The notes beneath the pieces were generated by a model, which was not told the origin of the DNA, did no database searches, and was given only the letters and a program-made list of their open reading frames with translations. Positions 42,246 through 55,036 of a DNA stretch of 64,000 bases are shown one piece after another. Origin of the DNA: Lophium mytilinum (Eukaryota > Ascomycota > Dothideomycetes > Mytilinidiales > Mytilinidiaceae); NCBI GenBank assembly GCA_010093605.1, contig MU004190.1, positions 1,819,599 to 1,883,598 of the forward strand, read 5' to 3'. Made by a program: the position numbers and the translations under genes. Every line of letters begins with the position of its first letter. The first letter of the stretch is position 1.

Positions 42246-44426
42246 TCACAACCTCGCCCGAAGCACAGGGTCGATCCACTCATCCCACCCGGATTTATAC
42301 ACACCACCATCCTTCTTCGCTTTCACGTTCATAGGAATCTGTCTGGTCCAGTTCATCAGCGTCTCGTACGCATTCCCGTCTTTCATGCCGATCGCGCTGC
42401 ACAGGGATGCGTCCGTGAAGTCCCAAGCGTCGGTCAGGGCTACGATTTCCGGCTTCAGCTTATCGAGCAGGCTATTGACTAAGTCGCGGATGGTGGATAG
42501 CTGCGATAGCGACAGATACCCATCTTCGACAAAGCTGATGGCATTGATAGATGCTGGGTTTGTGATCGTAGACAAAGCGAAGAGGGAACGCAGATTGACG
42601 AGCACGGTCTTCATCGATGAAGACGGGAGGGCCGAGGTGTGCGATATGAATTCTTGCAGGACGACGAACTCGATATGAGCTCGCGCAGCACTGATGATGT
42701 TCATCATGTGCTCATTCCAGGCCTCCGCTGGGGGCAATGAAGAACTCCGAAGAGCGGTATATGCACCAAAGATGAGCCGAAGCGCGCGATGGCGGTAGAT
42801 AGATAGCTGAACATTCGGATCGAGGAATTGCTCACCGCGCGCGGAACACGGCTCATGGATAACGTGTACACAGTCATCTGACGCTCTCCACGTCGCGAGG
42901 GGACTCGTCCAGGAGAAAAGAGCCCATCCATCTGCTACGTACTTCAACTTCGGATCGATGGATTTCCCTTCAACAAGGGTGTCGATGAGCTTGAATAGAT
43001 ACCGACCGACCTGCTGCCAAAGAACATAATTCTCGCCCTCAAAGGTTGCGGTGGCAGTGACGCTGGCAACGATCTCGGGAAGACCGCTGGTCATGAGGTA
43101 GCCTTGCCCACCGCAACACTTTCGGGCGTCTTCGGCGCCGTCAGAGGCTGTTTGGGTAGCCCACGCCTTGAGACCCGCGGCGAGAGTATGGTTGTATGGT
43201 AGCCCTCCATGATTTCCGGTGTCTTGTTGCGTGCGAAGGGTTGCGTATTCCGCATCGCATGTGCGAGAGGCAAAGAGGATAGCATATGACTTCGAGGTGA
43301 GTGTAAGGAGGCGATAGTATTGAGACTTGTAGTCAACAAGAGCTGATTCGGTGGTGGCAAGACCGTTAGGGCCCAGGCCCTGCTCGCGGACGATCGAGTA
43401 ACGAGTGGCGATGGTGATAGCTTGCGCGAGTTGGAATGCGACGGCACGCACAATCACGGTCCGAACATAGACAAGAGTTGCGTACGAGAGCTTGGCATGC
43501 GGGCTTTTCTTGTATTCGCCTTCAGGACTGACTGATGCGTTCCCCATGAGCATATCCGACCTGGGAATCCTGACGCTCTTGAAGGTAGCATAGCCGTTGC
43601 ACGTGCCGTTATAGGACATCTTGAGTCCAATATCACCCAGGTCGATTCCAGGCAGAGGCAATCCGTCTGACAGAGACCGAAACTGCACCATGAAGAGGTG
43701 TGGGCCGTGATCTTTGTTCCGGATGATCAGACGGGCTACAACAATGGAATGAGTGCAAGAAAAGCCAATGGCCCCAGGCCAGAACTTGGTGGATGAAAGC
43801 GTCGGGGAATGAATAACGAATTCCTCCGTTTCTGTATCCAAGGTGGCGGTGGTTTCGATGCCTCGTACGAAGCTTCCGTGGCCCAATTCTGTCTGGCAGT
43901 ATGCGCCGTTGATCTTCCCCGACTCCGCAAGAGGTAGCCATTTGGCTCGTTGTTCGGCCGTGCCCTGAAGTCTCAACGTTGGAATGAACATGACAGTGGT
44001 CAATCCAAAGGGACTGGCGTTGCTGAGAACATATCGAGGCGTAATATTGTGGAAAATGGTGTGCTTATTTGTGATTCCGTCCTCGAAAGCAGCCTTTCCC
44101 CACTCGAGACCTTCGTCGTAGGCTTGCTCGCGATCCATATTACCATATGAACGAGGGAGCTTGCTGGTATCTAGGGTGCCAGTGCGCCTTTCGACGCGGT
44201 TGAAGGCAGCTCTCCGTTGCTCGACAATATCAGCTCTTGATTAGCGTTGGTCAGCTTGACTTCTGAACGGAGGATGCCATTGAGGCGTCTTTGCTGGTGC
44301 TCACCCGCCATGTATCAAACACGTCAACTCGTAGGAGTGAAACGAAGTTGCCTTTCTCGCTTCATCCATCATAATAGTTTGCTTATTCGACGGTGTATTC
44401 ACGAGGTGCCTTTCCGGAAGATTCAT
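42246..44426 (-). CDS. peroxisomal acyl-CoA oxidase
   Basis: FAD enzyme of the first step of peroxisomal beta-oxidation (acyl-CoA to trans-2-enoyl-CoA plus hydrogen peroxide), 703 residues. Exon 1 (44426-44305) ends SFHSYELTCLIHGG. A 69-nt GT-AG intron joins it to ADIVEQRRAAFNRVE in exon 2 (44235-42246), matching the usual family N-terminus. NINPRYVLSNASPFGLTTVM-type text is present (here HNITPRYVLSNASPFG), as are the FAD-site AYCQTELGHGSFVRGIETTA and the later GGQGYLMTSGLPEI and TFEGENYVLWQQ. The protein ends RARL, a plausible PTS1 tripeptide variant (ARL), so import into peroxisomes is expected. Length is normal for the family. The start ATG at 44426 yields a shorter lead than in Aspergillus-type oxidases, so a further upstream start cannot be excluded. 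Confidence 0.92.
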
Positions 44427-46621
44427 GATCCTGGATGGAGATCTTCCGTCAAACTTGGGCGAAACAATTTCCATGTTGGTTTTGCACCACGCTTAGCAGA
44501 GGTAAGATGTTGATAGGACGTGCAACAAAGGATATCCCAATTCAGCGAATGGACTACTTCCGGAACCAGCCGACTTCGCGAATATGATATAGTTCCGGGA
44601 GTTATCTAGGCTGAAAAGGTAGAGGAGATGGAAGGAGATATCAGTCTCTAAGAAAGAGGATGCGGAGGACTACAAATCAGAGAAGAGCTGTGCAGACGAG
44701 CGATACCTGTAGATAGAGGTCTGCAGAGGCTGGAATAGATGTATAATCACTAGAGAGGGAGCTCAAGAGGAAGAAGTGGGGACGGGCGCGATCGAGGTCC
44801 AGGGGAAGAACGAATTGTATTTTCAGTATGTGAGATATGAAGACACCCCTCTTTCCGCTCAGATGGCGGCTCGCACCGGGGACTTATACTCAGCCTTTCA
44901 GCAGGTCTGCGGCGCGTCCGACGACTTTGCAGACTTACCGCTCTGCATCTCAGCTATCCGTCCCCAGTAGATAGCACTTGGCTAGAAGTAGACCCCCATG
45001 CTGCACATCCCCGAATCCCTCTGCCAGGCATGATGGGTGGGTGTCTAGCTTTGGCGTTAGTCCTGACCGGTTTGGCCTCGGGACCGCACGCCTAGGCATC
45101 ATAAAGTATCAATGAATCGAGACATCGCCTAATCATAACGCAAATGGAAGGTGTGACAAATGAGGATAACGAGTTCTAAGCTTTATCTTCCTCGGTAAAC
45201 GTTCCGAATCATTTACCATGAATCCTGTGACTCCCTTGCTTTTGTCATTGGAATGTTAGACTTGCTTTTCGGCTGCGGCGTAGGCGACTTCAAGTTCCAA
45301 TGGCTGCGGCGTAGCACCCCGGCATCTTGCGTTTTTCCCACTAAGATGTATTTCGACGAGACGTGAGATCCAGAAGTGGCGAGACCCTGGGGAGCTGTAG
45401 ATAGTGAAGAACCCGCGCTTACGGATGCGTAGCATTGGCGCGTAGAGGTCTATACAACTCGCGGGAACCACGGTCGAGTGGGCCCTTCAACCCGAATCCA
45501 TGGTTAGGTTAGCCCGGGTTCTGCACGTTTGACAGCCGATGTTGGGAGAACATGGCTAGAACGTGCTAGGTACAGATTCTCTCGCCTACCGTGCCCCTCG
45601 TGTGCATGAAGTGAGGCATGTCACTTTCAGGCCAATGAGAGAAGGCGACCCTGTCAGGACTCGAAGTACTGCATGCAGAGTCCGGGGCTGGCGGCTGCGC
45701 AGATGCGTAGGTCGAGAAAGCGGTCAGCCCATGCGGCAACGATATTAGAGCATCCACTCATCTGATTCGGATAGAGAGTGTTTGGGGTGCAGGCAATGTG
45801 CCCGCAAGGGTCGTGATTCAGTAAAGATTGCTAAACAAATGGATTAGAACGCAAGGAGAGAGGATTTTGAATGCTCATGTGATAATGGAAGATACGGCAG
45901 ATCTATCGCAAAGGCGAATTAAGTTATTCTTTCCCTCATCGCCCTGCGGAACTCGGCCATGAAGCTGATGGATCGCATAGAGTAAGATATTAGCGGTCAT
46001 GAGGCAGACGAGTTGCCGCCCGGTCAATATCAATGAAAGAGCGCGGAGGTGGGACACTTCCGAGGGCAGTTGACAGCGCATGATGCAGCACTGAGAGACG
46101 GAAAAAGAACAGGATGCAGGACGCAGGACGCAGGACGCAGGTTGGATGCGGGTTGGGTGCAAGACGAAAGGAGTCTTGACGTGTCAATGCCTTGGCAAGT
46201 CTCTCTACGGCGTGCGAGACTGTCAAGCGTGCAGGGGTTATTGGCCCTCCGTAGTCTTTCTTGGCGTCTCGGCATACCGAAAATCGGCAGTTCCGAAGGA
46301 TAAGGGCCTCGGGATGTGTCTCGTTATCGCTGGAGGACACGGCGCCACAGCTCATCCTTTGCGTCCTCAACACCACGATTCCAACACGACAAAGCTTGTC
46401 TTCTACATCTGTAGTAGTCATTGTCTCGCCTTCAATGAGGGTTTAGCAATAGAATCTTCATCTCTTTCGAACGTTAGAAAATCAGTAACCATGGTCACAG
46501 CTCTGACAGCTCACTTTCCACGAAACTATCTAGACTCACCTCGCGCTTCTGTCTACCTAGTCGCATCAATGCTAGAGATCTGTCTAAACATAGTACAGCC
46601 ACAGTCATCCCGGAAGCTCCT
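44427..46621. other. long intergenic region
   Basis: About 2.2 kb with no supported gene. It contains a purine-rich stretch (about 44600-44790), a twice-occurring GGCTGCGGCGTAG (45269 and 45303) and a heptamer repeat (46111-46140). Reading frames are short, without motifs. Confidence 0.5.
46111..46140. repeat. heptamer tandem repeat
   Basis: AGGATGC then three AGGACGC units in succession, continuing as diverged GGTTGGATGCGG-type copies to about 46165. Confidence 0.8.
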
Positions 46622-47841
46622 GTGCCATCAAGACTGCTCCTACCTGCTCTGCGACCGCGTGCCTTGACTCTCCCGCTCCCCGGCCGCCCCGATCCTCATG
46701 ACGCCTCAGGAAGCTTTCCATCTCTGCCATCGATCGATTGCTATGCTTTCATCCACCAGCATACAGCCGATCAGACTTCTTCTCTTCTTCTGCAGAAACT
46801 GCCGCTCGATCTGCGCCAACTGGTCTTCCGGCTCGTGACTGGCGACGCGCTGATTCATCTCAATTATTCGTCCGATCGCGGAATCCGCAGCCAAGATTGC
46901 TGCCATCCTAGGACCTCCGGTTTCAAGTGTGATTCCAGCTGTGGAGAATGGGGGTTATTCGTGGCGCGAACTCCACTGCTGCTTACGTGTCGGCAAACGT
47001 GAGTGCAATTGATTTTGCTTCCTCTTTGATATAGGCTAGTACGTGCTTCTTGAGGCGGCCACCGGTCGACTGTGGTTTTGGATCGATTGGGGACCTTCGA
47101 TACATGTTCGGTATCCTTGGGATCAAGACCACGTCTTCGTAATTGTAAGCGGCAGCACCTAAGGTAGATCAGTCTAACATCCGGTCGTGAATTTCCATAC
47201 GTCTCAATCTTAGATTGCCATCTGTATTCTTTTGAAGCACATTAAGCAACTTGGAAAACGATGCGTATCCTAAACTTACGTCTTATTACAGTTATTCCGA
47301 AACCATCGATATCCTATATACCACCATCACCTTCTGTTTCACTCCATCATCGTATCTGTATCATACCCTCATTAACCTCCCTCGACTCTTTGCTCCTTCT
47401 CGCCTGGCGATGATCCGCTCCCTCCATTTCCGCCGTTCTGTACAGAAGGTAATCTACGACATCTGCGGAAGGAGCACGTGCACCATCTTTGCCTTTGATA
47501 ATCCCTCAAAGGCCCCTTGTCCCTCATAGCTTCCGACTCAAAGACCGAATGGGTGAATTTCTGGGCCGCCATTGCTTCTATGACCGCACCACGGTATCTT
47601 TCCGTAAAATTTGATCCAGAACCAACTCATCAACTGCCGCCATCGTCAACGAAGCGCTCCGGTGGAAGACTGGCGGGTGTGGAAGCCTGTGATTGTGGAT
47701 CCGAGAAGGAGAGTGATCGGAGCTCCCCTTAGGTCGTTCCGTTTGCAAATACCATACGAGACGGATGGTAGTATGGATTTGGAGGCAGGCGGGAGGAGAT
47801 GGCCGGTGGAAACGTGCATCGCGCGGCGCGTTGACCTGTAA
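46622..47841 (+). pseudogene. decayed gene of the DUF7730-like fungal family
   Basis: Coding-like blocks occur in the expected order. First is RPRALTLPLPGRPDPHDA, then SSLLLQKLPLDLRQLVFRLV and LLLTCRQT. A 293-nt GT-AG intron (46999-47291) follows, then YSETIDILYTTITFCFTPSS and PSRLAMIRSLHF. Next is SKTEWVNFWAAIASMTAPRY, and finally a tail (IVDPRRRVIGAPLRSFRLQI). This order (LPLELRQ-like start, LLxTCRQIYSEAxxxLY, IRSLxL) is common to a large uncharacterised fungal family. The last two blocks are in frames that no splice joins to the earlier ones, and no ATG is found for the first block. I therefore call it decayed, with about two frame breaks and a lost or unseen start. The family name is from memory and should be treated as tentative. 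Confidence 0.6.
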
Positions 47842-50020
47842 AGCGGGGATTATATGGTGCTTGTTAAAAACCCCTTGCAGACCAATCGTTCAGCAAGCGC
47901 TCATTGTGGCCTCGTTCATACTTCCAACTAAGACTGTCACTCCTCGATCGGATTGGGAGTCACTAGTATGTACGGCCGATACTGATGTGGAAGAATAAAA
48001 AGGACAACTCCATCCGAGGCTCGAGGCCGAGAGGCTGTCCCTTACAGTCACCCCGTAGCACAGTTAGATACCTGCGACATCCACTCTTTCTGCAATGGAA
48101 CTTCGCAGGCTATCCCAGTTCCTAGTCTCCAGGGGTAGTTGCGCAATTTATTATCAGTACCCCTGAACGCTGTGGAAGTCCTTCATACTTGCGCCACCGA
48201 GTACACATAAAACCAGGCGGCCACGGAATAATTCTGTGAAGACATTTCAGACGACCCATCCATTCAGCCCCCCGATTTGCTTCGTGCTTGGACAGGAACT
48301 CGCCGCTCTCACCGATCATGCTCAGTCAGCTTCGAACTCCAATGTAACAACGACAATTCGCCGTTTGTCTCAGAATCCCTCGAGTTTGAATTTACTTACT
48401 ATGCGAGCAGCAGGGTCGGGGCAACAATTCTCGACGATCGAAATTCTACCGATCCCTGTATTATACACCTCGGGACAAAATTCCCGACAATGGCCGTTGG
48501 CTCTCTCTCATAACTTTCAGGGACCCAAAACGTTCTGACCTAAAATTCATCAGACAGCGTTCAAGTTGCTCGCGCTCAAATACTCAACAGAAAGATTCTC
48601 GTTGTAACAATGCGTCCGTCGAAAGTTACATTCCAAGTCCCGGTTGCACGTGCCCGCCGGCACTTGACTGACCAGCTTGAACATCCTGCACAGACGGCTT
48701 ACAGAGTGTGGCTGAAATACTTGCCAATCAATGTAATGTGGAATTACCTTTCGCGGCCTAGCAAACCGCCTCATTGCCGGGGCACGGGGCAAGCCATCCG
48801 CCACCGGTTTTCCCCACACACGGGCCGCTCCCTCGGTTTAGCATGACAGGGAAATGTCTGTCTAAGTTGCCTTGCTATGCTTAGCAGTAACTGCATGAGG
48901 TAATAGGGCGAAGATCTAGCAATCGAGGTGCCAGAGAACCACGGCACCGGACTTATAATGATATGCCCGAAAACGAGCAAGCTGGCATCGTCAGGCTTCT
49001 AAAAACACACAGCTTTTTGTGGAGTCAGCCCTTTCTACGAAGCTAGAATCATTGATGGAATCCATTGACTTGAGACAGGCTTGTGGGCTCAGAGGCTCAG
49101 AAGAGCACACCTACCCAGTCACGTCTCAGCCTCTGGCCCCTGCATCGAAAGCAGACTACTGCAAGCAATGCGGATGTGCTCCACAGCGGCAGCTCCTCGG
49201 GTTCCAGAGCCAGTTTCCTGGGGTCATTAGTGAGAGAGCGTCAACACCTAAGACTGACTTCTGCCGCCAGTAAGAGCAATATCGCCTTCAGCGGTGTGAC
49301 GGGGAGAAAACTGCGTCCACCCACAGTCATTCATTGGCTTAGAAAATATCGCTCCATTGTCCCTTTCAGAACAAGGTTTGGCCTAGCAAGGAGCTGCAGT
49401 CTTCTCCGGCTCGTAAGAACTGCTCCCGGGGACCGACTTGAGTCGGATGCTTGCAAACCCGGACCTCCTTTTAGTCTTTGTCCAAACCTTATGCTTGTAG
49501 CCTGGTCCGTCACACCAGAATGGCAGCAACCTCGTTGTTAACCGAGGGGGATCCAACGCACATCCTTTCCTTCTTCTGCAACCTGTCACAGTTGGACGGC
49601 ATTCGAGATCGCCACAAACCCCAGGATCGCATTGATATGGCCCATTCTATTGCGGTCGGGCCTCTTCAACCTCGTTTACAGCATCTCTTCACGTCCGATG
49701 AACTAGCGCGGAAACTGAGTCGACCCCTGTAAACCTCCTTTTCTGGGCTCATAGTGAGCTGGCTTGAAGAATCATTGGCTAGGCAGCTGTTAATCCTCCC
49801 TAAGGGCGTCCGGAATCGCTACCTTATACGGTAAGTTTGTGGCTTGATTTTAGCGCTCGTTCACCGGACGTAAAGACATGCTGTACATTCACTACTATCC
49901 CTAGCCGCGATGATAACTAGGAACATTGCATGCTTCTTCACGTTTTTCTTCAACATAGCTTTCATCATTTCCTAGCTCCTACGTTCCAGTCGCCTACCTG
50001 AATTACGAACAGCTGCAATC
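47842..50020. other. long intergenic region
   Basis: About 2.2 kb with no supported gene. Frames are short, mostly without ATG, and show no motif. The last 200 bases are the promoter of the second rhodopsin-like gene. Confidence 0.5.
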
Positions 50021-51376
50021 ATGCTGAAGCAAATGGCATTGACCCTTGTGGTGGTAAACGGTATCTTCTTATCACTCGCGTGCATCACCTTGGGATTGCG
50101 AGTATGGATTCGATCTACTCGAGGAGCTCTGGGTACAGATGACTGGTTATTGCTTGTCGGCCTGGTATGGAGCTTCGAGCATGTCGGTAATGACAGGAGA
50201 GCTGACATTCCATTAGCTCCTCTTCGCTGTGACTGTCGCTATGTCAACAATGAGTGCACATTATGGACTCGGTGTCCACAACTACGGCGCTTCCGCGGCT
50301 GAAATGCAAAATGGGGTAATGGTACGTTGACTACAGTCCTCCGCCTTGCATTACTACATAAGAAATCTAATGTGGTATAGTACTTCGCACTCTGGCAGCT
50401 TTTCTACGTCACAAGCACCGTCCCAGTGAAAGCATCAATTTGCATTTCCCTGCTTCGGATTACCACCAAGAAGCTGTTCCGGGGGATACTCTGGGCACTC
50501 ATCGTACTATCAAGCATCAGCACCTTCATGGCATGCGTCGTGGTTTGGTCCACGTGCCGCCCTATGGCCGCCACTTGGGACAAGTCGATCAAAGGCGCGA
50601 AGTGCAGTTCGCTTGAGATGATTATCGCGTTGAGCTACCTGGTATCGGGTGTGAATGTTGTCACCGACTGGACGTGCGCAATACTGCCGGCGTTTATTCT
50701 ATGGGACATCCAGATGCGGACCAAGCTAAAGTTCTCAGTCTGCGTTATCCTGGGCATGGGAGCAGCGTTAGTTCAATCTTAACTCTTCCAATTTAGTAAA
50801 GACAGGCAAAGCTAATCAAAGCACTTTCTACAGCGCAAGCACGGCAACTTTGATTCGCCTCAAAGCCATTCCCTCGTACAGAAACGCGAATGACTATCTC
50901 TGTAAGACCGCACCGGCCCGCTCAGGATCTCCGAAGCAGCTAACACATTGGCAGACGGGATCGCAGAAATTGCAATCTGGTCGACCGTCGAAATCGGGCT
51001 CGGAATCATCGCCGGATCCGTCGCGACATTGAAGCCCCTCTTCAACAAAGTCTTCGGCAGCTCCACCGACCCCAGCTCGTATGCGGACGGCCGTACACCG
51101 AGGCCTTATCCTGGAAGCTATCGCCTGCATGATGTCTCTAAAAATAAGAGCGCAATCGAGACGACTATCACCGGACGAGGGGAGAACGACCGAAGCGATA
51201 TCAGCGACGAGGACACAGCGAGCCAGCGGAGGATATTAGGAAGGGCTGGTGCGGGCCTAAGCAGCAAGCAGAACGGTGGAGGCATCACTGTTACTCGCGA
51301 TATCAGTGTCGAGGCAGGATCGAATGCGGATCTGAAGTCGACCGAAAGGGAAAGGAGGGTGGCAGACATGATATGA
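50021..51376 (+). CDS. rhodopsin-domain (PTH11/SAT4-like) membrane protein, second
   Basis: Predicted 374-residue seven-helix protein in five exons: 50021-50164, 50217-50321, 50381-50766, 50834-50901 and 50955-51376. All introns are GT-AG, 52-67 nt, and all phases join. Helix 1 is TLVVVNGIFLSLACITLGLR, followed by the family motif LGTDDWLLLVGL. YGLGVHNYGASAAEM leads to YFALWQLFYVTSTVPVKASI, then VVWSTCRPMAATWD, LSYLVSGVNVVTDWTCAILP and the late hallmark IAEIAIWSTVEIGLGIIAGS. The tail is hydrophilic with KSAIETTITGRGEND. Compared with the gene at 21.4 kb the family is the same but exon structure and sequence differ, so they are separate paralogs. The role is unknown; relatives include receptors used in surface sensing. 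Confidence 0.9.
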
Positions 51377-52617
51377 TGGTCTTCAGTCAATAGGAGGTCT
51401 TACTTGAGCGTTTGGGAGGCAATAGGGGTTTGGATTTGACGTAGGATTACGGAAATTGGTTATGGCATGACGAGTGTGGCTGCACTTCATCACAACTGCA
51501 CTGGAATTCCACGACTCTGGCGAAAGCTGATGGATATTCACATTTGTTTGCTTCTTCAAACGGAAGCTTTCGGAAACCGGCTCAGATACTCGCACGTCAA
51601 TGTTTATATCAATTCTTGATGCTTGAAGACCTATGGAAGTTAACTCAGCGGTAGCAAGCGGGAGTCCACAAGAAGAGAAGTCGGTGTACGCCTGCTCCGA
51701 ACAGACTGCGTTGCTCCAAGCAGATATTGGGCCATGAGAAGGCCTCTGTCCCAAATCAGCTCCATCACTCTCACACTCTACATTTGGGCAATCTCTCCAT
51801 GTTTGACGTAGCTACGTCGGTCAGCAATACATCTTACTATTCTAGAGAAATTACGTTGCCCCAGATATCCGGCATAAGAGCAGATCTCGTCTGATGCGAG
51901 CTTCATTAGTCTTGCGATCTACAAACTCAGTAAGACGCTTCGAAACTTGCATCCACTAGCTCTAGTTCAGGCGGAGCTGCGTTACCTGAAGCGAGGAATC
52001 CGGCATATCAAAGCGGGATTTGGCTCGAGTGAGCTCTAAATCGAATCAGCCCTGAATCATGCCTCCGGGATACCACGGCTGTTCCTAACTGCTCAGATAC
52101 CGAGAATGCAGGCGCCATGCAAGAGCAACGAGGCTGCCGAATCACACGGCACGTTCGCTAGACTAGGTAGCCTATGAACTAGTCGGGAGGTGCGGCACGG
52201 GTAGTAGTGAGACATGGTGCATATGCGCTAATGTAAGAGGGGCTGGACGGAGTCTAACCGACCTCTAGAGAGGACCGTATTTTGCCTACTGCAGGTGAGT
52301 AGGTACCTAACCGTTACGCTACATTTCCTGGGGGCCGATATTTAAAGTCCAACGGCCCGCTGAACATGTTGGCCTTTGCATTTCCCGTCGTTGGTTCTGC
52401 GCCTTCCCCACTTTCTTTGAGCCACCTGCTTGCCTTCTGCATTCGACCTCGATTCCGCAGTGTGGCGCGCCTTGCTCAGTATTGACTTACTCGGCAAAAG
52501 ACCGTATATCTACCCCTCCGCTGAAGCTCGCTTCCTCCCTGACTTCTCAATCAATACAATACTAAGGTTGACCATCCACCGAGCCGCTGCTGAAGCGCTC
52601 TCATCGCAGCAGCCATC
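51377..52617. other. intergenic
   Basis: No supported gene. A CT-rich leader precedes the dehydrogenase ATG at 52618. Confidence 0.5.
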
Positions 52618-53694
52618 ATGTCTCACGTTGATGCCATCCCATTCTCCGGAATGTTGAGCCCAGAAGAGGCTGCTGCTTCAGTCTCCGGATCCTCGCTCAA
52701 AGACAAATCTGTTTTGATCACTGGCGGAGCTTCAGGACTCGGTGCTGCTATCGGGCTAGCATACGCAGAGAAAGGGTGTGTTTACAACACGAGATTTCTC
52801 CTCTCAACACCAGAATTGATGGGATTCTAACGACTTTTAGTGCCTATGTCACCATCGCAGACATCAACGAAACCCTCGGAAAAGAACACGCTGCGAAACT
52901 CCAAGAAAAGGGCTTACAGTACTTCTCAACACCATCATCCTTCTAATTTCAAATAACCTGACATTTCCAGCGCGCAATTCATCACTACCGATGTAACGTC
53001 ATGGCCATCACAAGTGGCCGCATTCAAGGCCGCTATCACCTTTTCTCCGACAAAGAACATCCTCGATATCGTCGTTGCTTGCGCAGGTGTCTTCGGTGAC
53101 CCATTCCTCGCCGCCGACGAGGCCGCCGTGACCCTCGAGAACGATCCCCCAGCTCCGAACCTCGTGGCCCTGCAAGTCAACAGCATTGGCTCTTTCTACA
53201 CCGCAAAGCTGGCCCAGCTGTACCTGAAGATGCCGAGCTCCACGCCCAGATCGGAACCCCCGAGTCTCATTCTCATCGCGTCCTTGGCTGCGTACTTCGA
53301 CATCCCGCTGATGAGCAGCTACACCTCTTCCAAATACGCCGTCCGAGGGCTTTTCAGGAGCATTCGCCCCCTCTTTGCTGACCGTGGGATCCGGGTGAAT
53401 CTAATCGCGCCGTGGATTATGGAGACGCCGCTGGTGGTGGAGTGGTTGAAGCTGTTTGATGCCGTGGGTGCGCCACAGGGCGATTCGAAGCAGGTCGTTA
53501 CGGCGGCCTTGAGGTTTGCCGACGACAAGAGCGTGAACGGCCGCGCTTTTGCGATTGGGCCGAAGAGAATTCTGGATCTCGGTGATGACGTCGAGGGAGG
53601 GGATGGCGGAGTGGTTATGCAGGGCTTCTACAAGACGGAATTGCCGGGTTGGGATAAGATGGCAGATGGGCTGAAAGGGCTTATGGGAATTTGA
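52618..53694 (+). CDS. short-chain dehydrogenase/reductase
   Basis: NAD(P)-dependent oxidoreductase of the classical SDR family, 319 residues. Exons are 52618-52775, 52841-52918 and 52971-53694, joined by GT-AG introns of 65 and 52 nt. The cofactor motif is SVLITGGASGLGAAIGLAYA, followed by AYVTIADIN, where the Asp at the end of the second strand favours NAD(H). VVACAGVFGD replaces the usual NNAG. The catalytic Ser is in LILIASLAAYF and the Tyr-Lys pair in SSYTSSKYAV. The overall pattern resembles fungal SDRs near 15-hydroxyprostaglandin dehydrogenase and 5'-hydroxyaverantin dehydrogenase, but the substrate is not evident. No signal or membrane segment is seen. Confidence 0.92.
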
Positions 53695-54121
53695 GAGTCT
53701 TCTTCAGGGGCTTCAAGGGGTTGATACCGTCGTATGTGGGACTTGTTCTCGAAATGTAAAGAGCTGAAGCTACCCAATTGCTGCCAGTCAGGTTTGCTAT
53801 ATATTGAATTCACCTAATATTGCACTCCCAGTTCAAGACTAACAAAGCAGCTACTCCTACTCAACTACGAGTACCGCTGCTCCACCAGGTGCTTCAACTC
53901 TCCTAGCTTCATCTCAAGCATTCAAGCAGCCACCTCAAGTCCTCCCTCCGAACCTTCACCTTTCCATAAATTGCGCGCCAACTTCCACCAGCTTTCATGA
54001 ACTTGGCCGCCGCGCTCATTCCCAACTTCTCTCGCTCATCTCGCGCAGTGGTCGTCGTCTTCGTCACCACCGCAGCCGAAATAACGCGAACCATCGTCTC
54101 AGACCCCACGCCACTAACAGC
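53695..54121. other. intergenic
   Basis: Terminator of the dehydrogenase and promoter of the small membrane protein. Nothing else seen. Confidence 0.5.
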
Positions 54122-54854
54122 ATGTCTCCCCAAGGCGCCATCGAGCCAATGCACATCTCCGACTCAATCTCAGCGCCCAAGCGAATGTCCTGCGGCGGCC
54201 GCATCCAAAGACGAAAGCTATACAAGATCCTAGGAGTCCTAGCCGTTCTAATCTTCGCCCTCGCTATCCTCCCAGTCATCATCGATCACGTCCACGCGAA
54301 GTTTCCCTCTACTGGCGACCAGAGCGAGACCGACCCCTGCAAGGTGGACGTCTACAATATCGTCAACTACCGCTACTACGCCGCTGATCACGTCACCTCC
54401 CACCCGGACCAACCCGTCACCTACGCCAACGTCAGCTTCGACCAGTCTGCGATTTCCGGCGAGGGCGGCATTTTGAAGCCGGCGTCCTGCCACGCCAGCG
54501 AGGAAAATCATAAGCCGTCCGGCTTCGACCCAAACGCGGTGTACGACACTTTTGTTGTGAGCGATGGTTCTGGCGCTCGTGTCTTTGCGATTACGTTGGA
54601 GGACGTGAGTTCGACTGGCGGTAATTTCAATATGTCGGTCTTGTGGGTCTGCGCAGGGTAAGCCAATCCCTGACTATCGTTGTCAAGTCGGTCGCTAATC
54701 TAGCGCGACTCGTAGCCATCCGTATAGGTCTTGGACGAATGTCACGCTGGAGCCCTATGAGTGCGGCTCTGTCGATAACGGCACGTGGACTGGGATGCTC
54801 TGCAAGGGCCCGCCTCTCTACTCGTTCACGGCGGAACATCAACAGAGAGAGTGA
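54122..54854 (+). CDS. small type II membrane protein, unknown family
   Basis: Predicted 224-residue protein. Exons are 54122-54657 and 54716-54854, with a 58-nt GT-AG intron. An N-terminal cytosolic basic part (KRMSCGGRIQRRKLYK) precedes one membrane helix (ILGVLAVLIFALAILPVIID). The luminal part has Cys at CKVDVYNIVNYRYYAA, PASCHASEE, LWVCAG, YECGS and MLCKG and several Asn-X-Thr/Ser sequons (NVSF, NMSV, NVTL), typical of a secretory-pathway protein. I do not recognise the family. The exon 2 text HPYRSWTNVTLEPYECGSVD keeps the Cys pattern, which supports the splice. Confidence 0.7.
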
Positions 54855-55036
54855 GCTGGGGGGACTCTTTGCGGTCGGTTGAAGGGTCTTCTAAGGGACT
54901 TGGAAAACAATGGTGTTAGTGCGGAGGTGGCCCCTTTGTTCTTGTTTTTTTCAACTTTTAGGCAATCTTGGGAGATGTTTTGGGTATCAAAGACCCGTTA
55001 GCGTAGTCACATCTTCGTCCAAAGTAACAGGTGTGA

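Noticed and set aside
45256-45471. leftward 71-codon frame
   Set aside because: Too short, no motif, partly built on a GGCTGCGGCGTAG direct repeat.
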